This document shows, piece after piece, positions 52,067 through 60,138 of a DNA stretch of 64,000 nt; position 1 is the first letter of the stretch; every line of letters begins with the position of its first letter. Both the position numbers and the translations under genes were made by a program. The DNA is from Acidobacteriota bacterium. Lineage in GTDB: Bacteria; Acidobacteriota; Polarisedimenticolia; J045. The notes beneath the pieces are model-generated. The model searched no databases. It was not told the origin of the DNA and worked only from the letters and a program-made list of their open reading frames with translations. The stretch is taken from contig JAUZRX010000104.1 in NCBI GenBank assembly GCA_030949985.1, positions 20,728 through 84,727 of the forward strand, read 5' to 3'.

Positions 52067-55000
52067 ATGGTTCCCGCCGATTTCCGTCGCTGGCTCACCC
52101 TGTCCGCCGCCCTTGCACTCTCTTTCGCGCTGCCCCCGGCAAGGGCGGAAGCCCAACCGGAAGCCTGCATCGAAACCTGGTGGCAGACCCGTCTCGAAGC
52201 CCTGCGCGCCCACCGGGACTCGGCTCTCGCGCTCTTTCCCTTGCGTTTGCTCGGTGAGATGGCCGCCACCATCGCGGATCCGGGCGAGCTGACCGTCGCC
52301 CTCGACGAGTTGCGCCGGCAGGACGGCACCCACCCCCTGGTCGCCGCCGAAATCGACTTCCGGCTGGTGAGCCGCGATCTCCAGCGGGGCGCCGTCGACG
52401 CCGCGCGCCGACGGCTGGCCCGCCTCGGTATCGTCCAGGAGTACCTGCTGGCGGGCACCTTCGACGAAGGCGCCGCGGTGGACGATTTCTGGGGCGCTCG
52501 CAGGGATCCGCGTCAGTTGACCGGGCGGCGCATCCCGGTCGGCCCCCTGGGAGTGCTGCGCCTGCACCCCCTGCTGCACCCCAACCAGCACCGCATCGCC
52601 GCCGTGGCCTTCTACGTCCACGCCAAGCGGCATCGCAAGATCGCGCTGCGCCTCGGTTCCGACGATCGGGCCTCCGTCTGGCTCGACGGCCGGCAGATCC
52701 TCATCGACCGGGGCGCCCACGCCCTGGCCTTCGATCAGCAGGCGGTGCTGCTCGACCTCAGTCCGGGCTGGCACCAGGTCGGCCTTTTCGTCGAGCAGAT
52801 CGAAGGCCCCTGGCGGCTGATCGCGCGCCTGACCGAAGCCGACGGACGCCCCCTCGAAGCCGGCGTCGACTTCGGCGTTCCCGACGATCTTCCCGCCATC
52901 ACCGCCCCCGCGCCGGCAGCAGCCGAAAACAAGCGACGGCGGCGGCGCAAAAAAACAGAACTGGTCACCCTGACCGCCGAGCTGGAAGAACGGGCGCGCA
53001 CGGCTCCCCGCTTTTCCGCCGACCTGGCCCTCGATCTGGCCCGCCGGGAGATTCCCGACCGGGATCATGCCCGGGCCGAAGCGATGGCCATCGAAAACGC
53101 CTTCCGTCGCCCCCTCGATCCCCAGGCCCTGTGGGCCGCCGCCCTGGTGGTCTCGGACCGCGCCGAACAACGGCGCTACTACGAGCGTTTGCTGGCCCTC
53201 GACCCCACCGAACCGGCCGCCCTGCGGCGCCTGGCGCAATACCACATGGCCTTCGATCAGACCCGCCGCGCCGTGGACTACGCCCAGCGTTCCCTCGAGG
53301 CCTGTCCGCTTGCCGACCCCTATCTCGCGGGCTGGCTCGAGGTGGCCCGTTACGTCCGCGGCTTTCCCCGCGGAGCCGCCGCCGCACTGGCCCGCCTCAG
53401 CGGGCAGGCTCCCCGCCAGGCGACGCTGCTCGAACGCCTCGCTTCCCTCCGGGCGCGTGCGCATCTCCACGGCCAGGCCATCGATGCCTACCTCCGCTAT
53501 CTGGCCCTCGAAGGTCTCGATGGAGCGGCCCGCAGCGAAGTCGTGCGCCTGCTGGAGGCCGCCGGGCGGACGGACGAGGCGCGGGAAGTTCTCGAGGAGG
53601 GCATCCGCCTCGAACCGCTGGCCGTCTCCTGGCGCCACCGCCTGGCGGAACACCACCTGGTCCACGGTCGGGCGGACGCGGCCCTCGAGACCCTGCTCGC
53701 GGCCCGCTCCCTGGCTCCCGATGCTCCCTCGCTGCTGCAACTCGAGGGGGAGATCCGCCTGGCCCTCGGCGACCGCCGGGGGGCGGCCCGCGCCTGGCGC
53801 AAGGTCATCGAACTCTCCGGCGCATCCAGTGGCCTGGCCCAGCGCCTGGCCGCCCTCGAAGGACGACGGGAGGAGGGTTTCGAACGCTGGACGGTGAGTC
53901 TCGACACCGCCCGGGAGTTGAGCGAAAACATCGCTCCCGGGGAGACGGCCAGCATCGTGGCCCTCAGCCACACGGAAGCCTTCGAGGTCAAGGCCAACGG
54001 CATGGCGACCCGCTTCAGTCAGACCATCAGCCTGGTCCGCGATCCCCAGGCGGGCAGCTTCGCGCGCCACTTCAGCATCACCTACTCTCCACGCCTCAGG
54101 CGGGTGCGCATTCTCGACGCCAAGCTGGTGCGGAAAGACGGATCCGTGGTCCCCGCCGCCCGGCGGGAGCGCCCCCTGCTTCCCGATCCGGAATTGCGGA
54201 TGTGGTACGACAGCCGCGTGCTGGAACTGAGCTTTCCCCGGCTCGAAGAGGGCGACCTGATCGACGTGCGTTACACGATCAGTGACATCGGTCACGCCAA
54301 TCCCATCGCCGACGGGTACTTCGGCGATCTCGTCGCCATCGGCACCATGGTCCCGGTGCTCTCCTCCCGCCTGATCCTCGAGGCGCCCACCTCGCTTCCC
54401 CTGCGCTATCAACTCGTCAACCTGCCCGAACCCGGGCAGGCGACCCTTTCCGAGAACGGAGAGACTCGACGGATCCAGGTCGAACTCCCCCCTCTGCCGG
54501 CCTATCCCGACGCGCCACTGGCTCCTCCCGCGACCCACCGGGTCCCCTACGCCGTCGTCTCCTCGGTCGCCGACTGGAACGAGCTGGGGCGCCTGTACGC
54601 CCGGCTGCTGCGGCCCCAGATGCGCACCACCAGCGAGCTTCAACGCATCGTCCGGGAAGTGACAGCAGGCGTACAGAGCCCGCGCCGGAAGATCTTCGAG
54701 CTCTATCGCTGGGTGATCGAAAACACGCGCTACGTAGCGCTCGAATTCGGGATCCACGCGATCAAGCCCTACGACGTGGCCGCCGTGCTCGACCGGCACT
54801 ACGGTGACTGCAAGGACAAGGCCAACCTGCTGGTCGCCATGCTGGGCGAGGCCGGCATCCAGGCCCACGTCGCCCTGTTGCGCAGCCGCCAGCGGGGCCG
54901 GATCGACACGACGATTCCAGTCTTCTCGGCCTTCGATCACGCCATCGTCTACGTGCCCTCCGAGTCGCTCTGGCTCGACGGCACGGTGCTCAGTCACGGC

Positions 55001-55729
55001 CCCCGGGAGTTACCCATGGCCGACCGGAATGCCCTGGCCCTGGTGATCGATCCGGACGGTCCGGTCTACGGCGCCCTGCAGACCACACCCGGAGCCACCG
55101 CCTCGGACGCGGCCGTCGAGCGGGAGGAAGAAATCTTCCCCCGCGGCGACGGTACGGCGGAGTTCGAGGTCCGCGTGCGGGCCCACGGCGAGTCGGCGGC
55201 GATCGAGCGGCACTTCCTGCGTTCTCACGAAAGGCGCCTGGCCATCCTGGAGTCGCGCCTGCGATCGACCAACGTGGACCTGGTCCTGGACCACGCGGAA
55301 TTCCCGGCGGTGGATCTCGATGACGACCCCCTGCGCTATCGCTACCGGGGACGCGTCGAGCACTTCGGGCGTGAAGAAGACGGCGGCCTGTCGATTCCCC
55401 TGGCCCTCGACCCTCCACCGGTCCCGGTGGAGGCGCCGCCCTCCGAGCGGGACGTTCCCCTGTGGCTGCCGCCCCCCTTCTCCTGGCGCACGGTGAGCTG
55501 GATCGATCCAGGCGAGGGCACCCTGCGCGAAGTCCCCGAACCGGTGGAAATCACCTCTCCCTGGGGTAGCCTGAAGGTGGACGTCCGGGCCCGGAAGCGG
55601 CTGCGCATCACCATCACGATGACCTTCGACTCGGGCACGGTGGAAACCGAACAGATCCCCGCCTTCGGCGAGTTCATACGCCGGATCGACCAGGCCCTGT
55701 CCCAGCGGATCGTGGTGGAATGGCCATGA
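52067..55729 (+). CDS. DUF3857/transglutaminase-like protein with TPR-type N-terminus, catalytically intact
   Basis: 1220 aa, exported (signal peptide to about ARAEAQP). Residues about 160-290 look like a sugar-binding-type sandwich (KIALRLGSDDRASVWLDGRQ); 320-610 are TPR-like helical repeats. DUF3857 follows (about 620-830, TRFSQTISLVRDPQAGS), then a transglutaminase core with YGDCKDKANLL (Cys915), FDHAIVYVP (His958) and LWLDGT (Asp971), and a DUF3858-like beta C-terminus. Members of this group act in the periplasm or on the outer surface and are common in Acidobacteriota and Bacteroidota; the substrate is unknown. A GGGGATGAGAGGAT site precedes the ATG. It overlaps the next gene as ATGA. 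Confidence 0.8.
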   Translation: MVPADFRRWLTLSAALALSFALPPARAEAQPEACIETWWQTRLEALRAHRDSALALFPLRLLGEMAATIADPGELTVALDELRRQDGTHPLVAAEIDFRLVSRDLQRGAVDAARRRLARLGIVQEYLLAGTFDEGAAVDDFWGARRDPRQLTGRRIPVGPLGVLRLHPLLHPNQHRIAAVAFYVHAKRHRKIALRLGSDDRASVWLDGRQILIDRGAHALAFDQQAVLLDLSPGWHQVGLFVEQIEGPWRLIARLTEADGRPLEAGVDFGVPDDLPAITAPAPAAAENKRRRRRKKTELVTLTAELEERARTAPRFSADLALDLARREIPDRDHARAEAMAIENAFRRPLDPQALWAAALVVSDRAEQRRYYERLLALDPTEPAALRRLAQYHMAFDQTRRAVDYAQRSLEACPLADPYLAGWLEVARYVRGFPRGAAAALARLSGQAPRQATLLERLASLRARAHLHGQAIDAYLRYLALEGLDGAARSEVVRLLEAAGRTDEAREVLEEGIRLEPLAVSWRHRLAEHHLVHGRADAALETLLAARSLAPDAPSLLQLEGEIRLALGDRRGAARAWRKVIELSGASSGLAQRLAALEGRREEGFERWTVSLDTARELSENIAPGETASIVALSHTEAFEVKANGMATRFSQTISLVRDPQAGSFARHFSITYSPRLRRVRILDAKLVRKDGSVVPAARRERPLLPDPELRMWYDSRVLELSFPRLEEGDLIDVRYTISDIGHANPIADGYFGDLVAIGTMVPVLSSRLILEAPTSLPLRYQLVNLPEPGQATLSENGETRRIQVELPPLPAYPDAPLAPPATHRVPYAVVSSVADWNELGRLYARLLRPQMRTTSELQRIVREVTAGVQSPRRKIFELYRWVIENTRYVALEFGIHAIKPYDVAAVLDRHYGDCKDKANLLVAMLGEAGIQAHVALLRSRQRGRIDTTIPVFSAFDHAIVYVPSESLWLDGTVLSHGPRELPMADRNALALVIDPDGPVYGALQTTPGATASDAAVEREEEIFPRGDGTAEFEVRVRAHGESAAIERHFLRSHERRLAILESRLRSTNVDLVLDHAEFPAVDLDDDPLRYRYRGRVEHFGREEDGGLSIPLALDPPPVPVEAPPSERDVPLWLPPPFSWRTVSWIDPGEGTLREVPEPVEITSPWGSLKVDVRARKRLRITITMTFDSGTVETEQIPAFGEFIRRIDQALSQRIVVEWP

Positions 55730-58700
55730 GAGGCAAGTCCCCCCTCGTCCCGGCGCTCCTGTTCGCCGTTCTCGCGCTGTCCCTCGTCCCGACCCCCGGC
55801 CGGGCCGCGGTCCAGGCCGAACCGGGCTGGGAAGCCCTGCTGGCCGGCGAGCACGACCGGGCGGAAAAAGAGCTCGACGCCTGCCTGGAGCGGGACCCCG
55901 GTCGGCTGGTCTGCGCCATCGGGCGCGCGACCCTGGCCGAGGCCCGCGGTGATTTCGACCTGGCGCTGGGGAGCCTGGCCGTCGCCCTGCGCTCCGGTGC
56001 CGACACGCCGCTGGCCGCCGCGGCCCTGGCGCGGGTACTCCTGCTGGCCACCCGCAGCACCGATGGCGGCCGGGAAGTCCAGGACCTGCTCGAGGGCATC
56101 GTCGACGGCGAGATCCCCGTCGGCGATCCGGAAGTGCGCTCGCTGGCCCTGCTCGGCCTGGCCGACGTCCTCTCCCGCTCGGGGCGGCCCTACCTGGCCT
56201 TTCGCCGGCTGGTGGAAGACGGCGGCCGCATCGAGAACTGGACGCTGCTGGGCCCCTACGGGAGGATCCCCTCGCTGGCCCTCGACGAGTCCTTCCCGCC
56301 CGACAGCGGCGATCTCGCCCCCTCGAACGAAAGGGGCCCGGGCCCTCTCCCGCCCCGCCGTCTCGACGTGTCTTTCGCCGACGGCCGCGTGATCCTGCCC
56401 TACCCCTTGAGGGAGGGCGCCGCGAGCTACGCCGTGACGGACCTCCAAGTCCGGCAGGCGACCTCCGTGAGGATCCGCGTCGACACCAACACCTCCTTCG
56501 AGGTCTTCATCGATGGGCACAGCGTGACCCGGGTCGATCGGTGGCGGCATCGCCCGCCGCACGCCGTGGCCCTCGCCGCCGAGCTGGGGGTCGGCCGCCA
56601 CCGGCTGATGGTCAAACTCGCCACAGCCGCGTCGATGGGTCCCTTGTCGGTCACCGTGGAGCCGGTGTCGGGTCCCCTGCCGCAACCGGTCCCGCCGGAA
56701 GGCGAACCCCGCGGTGAGGCCCGTGTCAGGCCCATGCCGATAGCCAGCGATGCGCTCTTCCTGGGCGACCTGCCCCCGGATCCGGCTCACGTCATGGCGG
56801 CCGTCTGGTGGCTCAAAGCCCGGGGCCTGGATCGCAAGGTGGGTGCCGTGCTCGAGATCGCCGGCCGTCGCTGGCCCCAGGCCGCCGTGTTCACCCTCGC
56901 GCGAGGCGAGTTCTTCTTCAAGGCCGAGACGGGGGCCTCGCCCGCCGAGGACCTGGCCCGCGGCCGGGCCCTGATCGAGCAGGCTCTCGAAGCGGACCCG
57001 GAGCTGCTGACCGCCCGGCTGCTTCTGGCCCAGATGGATCGCGGCGCGGGGCGTGCGGACCACGCCCGCCAAACCGCCGAACAGGCCCTCGAGCACAGTC
57101 CCGACCATCCCGACGCCCTGCTGCTGCTCCACCGGCTGGCCGTGGAGCGCCAGTGGTACACGGAGGCCGAGGAGCTGATCCGCCGCGCCCGCCTGGCGGC
57201 TCCCGGCAGGGGGGACCTGCTCGACGCGGAGATCGACTTCTGGCGGGCCCGGGGCAACGCCACCCGACTTCACGCCCTGCTCGAACAGAGTTTCGCCCGC
57301 CACCCCCTCGACCTGGCCTGGCCGCGGCAGCTGCACCAGGAGGGCCGCACCGAACAGGCCCTGGCGGCCTGGGATACCGCCATCGCACTCCGGGAGACCG
57401 CCGCGGGAGCGTGGCTGGGCAAGGTCCGAACGCTGGAAGATGCCGGCCGCCGGCAGGAGGCCCTCGACTGCCTGCAGCGGGCGGCACAACTCTTCCCCGA
57501 CTCCGGTTGGGTCGAAATGGAGCGGGCCGGCATCCTGGCCGAGATGGGGGATGAGCAGGGCGCCACCGAGGCCATTGAGCGGGCGCTGGCCTACGAACCC
57601 CAGCGCCTGAGCCTGCGCGACGTGCTGCCCTACCGAGGCGTGCCCGATCGGCTCCGGCCGTGGCTGGTGGACGCGACCTCGGTACTCGAGCGAGCCCGGC
57701 GCCCCGGGCCGGACACCGATTCCGCGCTGCTGGCGGATATCGCCGCCACCCTGATCGATCGCCGGGGCGGCCAGACCGAGCTCTACCAGGGTATCCACGG
57801 GGTCTACACCCGGGCCGGCGTCGAACACGAGGGTGAACTCCAGGTCCTGCCCGGCGGCATCATCGAAGCGATTCGGCTGCACAAGCCCGACGGGCGGATC
57901 GTCGACGTCGCCCCCGGCTCCCGGCGCCCGGTGTCCCTTCCGGGGCTCGAGCCGGGAGACTCCATCGAGTACGTCTGGAAGCGCTACACCCCGCCCCTCG
58001 AAGCCCTTCCCGGCACCCTGGACAACCGCACGGTCTTCCTCTTCCAGGGGGACGATCGAGACTACGTGCTCAGCCGCTTCGTGGTGGTGCACGATGCCGA
58101 CTTGCCGGTCGAGGCCTGCGGCAACGTGGAAGGACTCGAGCGCACCGACGAAGTGATCGGCGGCCTGCGGGTGCGTTCCTGGACCGCCCGCGAGATGCCC
58201 CGGCAGTACATCGAACCGTTCGTCCCCAACCGCCTGGAGTTCACACCCCATCTGCGGTTGGGACTCGGCCTCGATTGGGCCACGGTCGGCCGGCTCTACC
58301 GGGGAGCGCTGGTGGGCCGTCTGCGCCTGGACGATCCGCTTCCCGCGATGCTCGAAGCGATTCGCGCCCGGGCACCGGGCGGGCAGCCCGAGGCGCTGGC
58401 GCGGGCGATGCACGCGGTGATCCTCGATCGGGTGCGCCCCGGCTCCTCGGCCCTGCGGCTCCATTCACCGGCCAGCATGGCCGCCTCCGCCGGTGAAGGC
58501 GATCGCGTCGCCATCGCCCTGGCCCTGGCCCGGGAGCTGGGCCTGCAACCCGAGCTGGTGCTGACCCGTTCGATGGAGTCCAACGGTTTCGACCTGGATT
58601 GCCCCTCGCCCCAGACCTTCGGCTATGCCGTCGTGCGGATCCGGGTCGCAGACCAGTGGGTCTACCTGGACTACACCGATGCCGACCACCCCTACGGCGT

Positions 58701-59439
58701 CCTGCCGGCTCAGCTCAGCGGCTCGGACGCCCTGGCGATTCCTTTCACCGGCGAGGCCTCCGCGCGACTGATCCAGCTTCCGCGCAGCACCAGCCAGATC
58801 ATGCAGGAGCAGGTGGCCCGGGTGAAGCTGGACGCGAGCGGGCACGTCGAAGGCCACCTCAGGCTTCTGCTCCGCGGTTCCTTCGCAGCGATGACCCGAC
58901 GCCTGCTACAGGATGTGCCGCCGGAAAAGATGCCCCTGGTGCGGCAGTCCCTGGTGGCCCAGGCCTTCCCCGGCGCCGTGGTCGAAGAGTGGAAGATGGA
59001 GGGTTTGGACGACCCCGAGGCCGCGCTGGTGCTCGACATGGATTTCACCGGCGGCACCCTCGGGCGACCCACGGCGGCAGGCCTGGCCCTGCCCATGACC
59101 ACCCAGCCGCTGAAGTTGATTCCACGATTCGGCACCCTGCCCGCCCGACGCTACCCGATGCTCTTCTCCCCCCAGGCTCAGCGCGTCGACCACTTGGAGG
59201 TGCAGGTGCCCGGCGACTACCGGATCCAGCGCATCCCGGAACCTTTCGAATACGAGGGCCCGCTGGGGCGGTTCTCCATCGAGGCCCGCAGGGAGGCCGA
59301 CAAGTTGATCATCGAACGCCGGGCCGTCCTGCCTCCCTTGCGCATCGAACCCGAGGAGTATCGCGCCTTCCGCGACACGGCCCGCTCGATCGACGACGCC
59401 GAAGGCCGGGAGATTCTCATCGTTCCCCGGGACCGATAA
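55726..59439 (+). CDS. DUF3857/transglutaminase-like paralogue lacking the catalytic Cys and His
   Basis: 1237 aa with the same plan as the gene before it: signal peptide, TPR-like helices, a sandwich domain (SVRIRVDTNTSFEVFIDGHS), more TPR, a DUF3857-like part (EGELQVLPGGIIEAIRL), a transglutaminase-like region and a beta C-terminus. At the Cys position it reads AGEGDRVAIALAL, with Glu924 where the partner has Cys915; the His position is Gly in TFGYAVV; the Asp is kept in WVYLDYTD. It is probably a pseudoenzyme that binds the same target or pairs with the active protein. The ATG at 55726 overlaps the upstream stop (ATG at 55720 also possible). A terminator follows the stop. Confidence 0.75.
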   Translation: MRGKSPLVPALLFAVLALSLVPTPGRAAVQAEPGWEALLAGEHDRAEKELDACLERDPGRLVCAIGRATLAEARGDFDLALGSLAVALRSGADTPLAAAALARVLLLATRSTDGGREVQDLLEGIVDGEIPVGDPEVRSLALLGLADVLSRSGRPYLAFRRLVEDGGRIENWTLLGPYGRIPSLALDESFPPDSGDLAPSNERGPGPLPPRRLDVSFADGRVILPYPLREGAASYAVTDLQVRQATSVRIRVDTNTSFEVFIDGHSVTRVDRWRHRPPHAVALAAELGVGRHRLMVKLATAASMGPLSVTVEPVSGPLPQPVPPEGEPRGEARVRPMPIASDALFLGDLPPDPAHVMAAVWWLKARGLDRKVGAVLEIAGRRWPQAAVFTLARGEFFFKAETGASPAEDLARGRALIEQALEADPELLTARLLLAQMDRGAGRADHARQTAEQALEHSPDHPDALLLLHRLAVERQWYTEAEELIRRARLAAPGRGDLLDAEIDFWRARGNATRLHALLEQSFARHPLDLAWPRQLHQEGRTEQALAAWDTAIALRETAAGAWLGKVRTLEDAGRRQEALDCLQRAAQLFPDSGWVEMERAGILAEMGDEQGATEAIERALAYEPQRLSLRDVLPYRGVPDRLRPWLVDATSVLERARRPGPDTDSALLADIAATLIDRRGGQTELYQGIHGVYTRAGVEHEGELQVLPGGIIEAIRLHKPDGRIVDVAPGSRRPVSLPGLEPGDSIEYVWKRYTPPLEALPGTLDNRTVFLFQGDDRDYVLSRFVVVHDADLPVEACGNVEGLERTDEVIGGLRVRSWTAREMPRQYIEPFVPNRLEFTPHLRLGLGLDWATVGRLYRGALVGRLRLDDPLPAMLEAIRARAPGGQPEALARAMHAVILDRVRPGSSALRLHSPASMAASAGEGDRVAIALALARELGLQPELVLTRSMESNGFDLDCPSPQTFGYAVVRIRVADQWVYLDYTDADHPYGVLPAQLSGSDALAIPFTGEASARLIQLPRSTSQIMQEQVARVKLDASGHVEGHLRLLLRGSFAAMTRRLLQDVPPEKMPLVRQSLVAQAFPGAVVEEWKMEGLDDPEAALVLDMDFTGGTLGRPTAAGLALPMTTQPLKLIPRFGTLPARRYPMLFSPQAQRVDHLEVQVPGDYRIQRIPEPFEYEGPLGRFSIEARREADKLIIERRAVLPPLRIEPEEYRAFRDTARSIDDAEGREILIVPRDR

Positions 59440-59443
59440 ACAA

Positions 59444-59467
59444 GGGAGCGCCCCGAAGGGCGCTCCC
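59444..59467. terminator. bidirectional hairpin between convergent genes
   Basis: Perfect 10-bp arms GGGAGCGCCC / GGGCGCTCCC around CGAA. On the minus strand it is followed by TTGTTT, giving an intrinsic-type terminator for the small protein gene. It shares its stem with the element at 45676-45704. Confidence 0.7.
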
Positions 59468-59501
59468 GGCACTGTAGAAGAAGATCAGGTTCGTCGATGG
59501 A

Positions 59502-59783
59502 TCAGCCACCGAACATGGAGAGAATCGCCTGGGCGGTGGAGTCCGGAATCACCAGGTTGCTGATGTTGAAGCTGCTGACCACCGGATTGACGGTGACACC
59601 GACATCACTGTTGTTGACCAGGTCCGTGGTGGTGCCCACATCGACGTTGCCGTCGGCATCGACGACCTGGTTGAAGACCTCGCCGAACTCGGCGTCGGAC
59701 TGCGCGAGGCTCTGCAGGAAACCAAACAGACCAACACTCGGGGCGATACGGCTTTCGAGTTCCTGGACGTTGAGCTTCTTCAT
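59502..59783 (-). CDS. 93-aa secreted-type small protein, possible exported peptide precursor
   Basis: ATG at 59783 with GGAGGAG about 8 nt upstream. The N-terminus is MKKLNVQELESRIAPS: no classical signal peptide, but an E-L-E-S-R-I-A-P motif like the LExR-type N-terminal motifs I recall from large secreted proteins of Planctomycetes and others. Then come GLFGFLQSLAQSDAEFGEVF and a Val/Asn/Asp/Thr-rich, beta-type part. The C-terminus is AILSMFGG, ending in Gly-Gly. No Cys or Trp. The only near neighbour on this strand is the PqqD-M50-HlyD gene 355 nt upstream, so the protein is a strong candidate substrate for it. It has its own sigma-54-like promoter. Family unknown. Confidence 0.65.
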   Translation of the reverse strand: MKKLNVQELESRIAPSVGLFGFLQSLAQSDAEFGEVFNQVVDADGNVDVGTTTDLVNNSDVGVTVNPVVSSFNISNLVIPDSTAQAILSMFGG

Positions 59784-60138
59784 TCCCAATTCTCCTCCGG
59801 CCGAACGCTCTGGTCTGGCCGCTTGATGGGATCTCCGATCCCGTTGTCGTAGCCCGGACCTTCCCACCGAGGGAAGGCCCCTTCCCGCCCCTCCCATAAG
59901 CAAGGCGCGGGCCAACCGGGGCCTCTCGAACGAGAGAATCACCGCGTTCGCCGGGGGTCGAAGTGTTGCATGATCTTTCGTCGCCGGGCCGATGACGAAT
60001 CTGCTTCCCGGCGCCCTGCCCCCCTCGTCCCCCGAACGACGATCTCGAACCGCCCTGTGTCGAAATAGAACAACCTCACGGGATCCGCCGGGCGCCGGCG
60101 CGGGCCCGGCGGCAGGAGCGATCATGGGCCATGGAAGC
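59784..60138 (-). promoter_or_regulatory. leader and control region of the small protein gene
   Basis: 355 nt without a gene. On the minus strand it carries: an inverted pair CTCTCG / CGAGAG (59923-59936) just upstream; the -24/-12 element (59899-59914); a GGGAAG / CTTCCC stem (59871-59886) near the expected transcript start; and a ~105-nt leader to the ATG. No other promoter stands out. Confidence 0.45.
59899..59914 (-). promoter_or_regulatory. sigma-54 (RpoN) -24/-12 promoter candidate
   Basis: On the minus strand: TGGCCCG-CGCC-TTGCT. This is the consensus TGGCACG-N4-TTGC[AT] with one change, and it keeps the defining GG-N10-GC. The expected start is about 59889, 105 nt before the small protein's ATG. 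An NtrC-type sigma-54 activator is encoded at 32.8-34.2 kb, showing that the organism uses this sigma factor; a direct link is not shown. Confidence 0.6.

Noticed and set aside
52025..58464. Two ~1000-aa minus-strand frames under the transglutaminase genes
   Set aside because: Long antisense frames are expected with GC-rich third positions; the plus-strand proteins have signal peptides and domain motifs.
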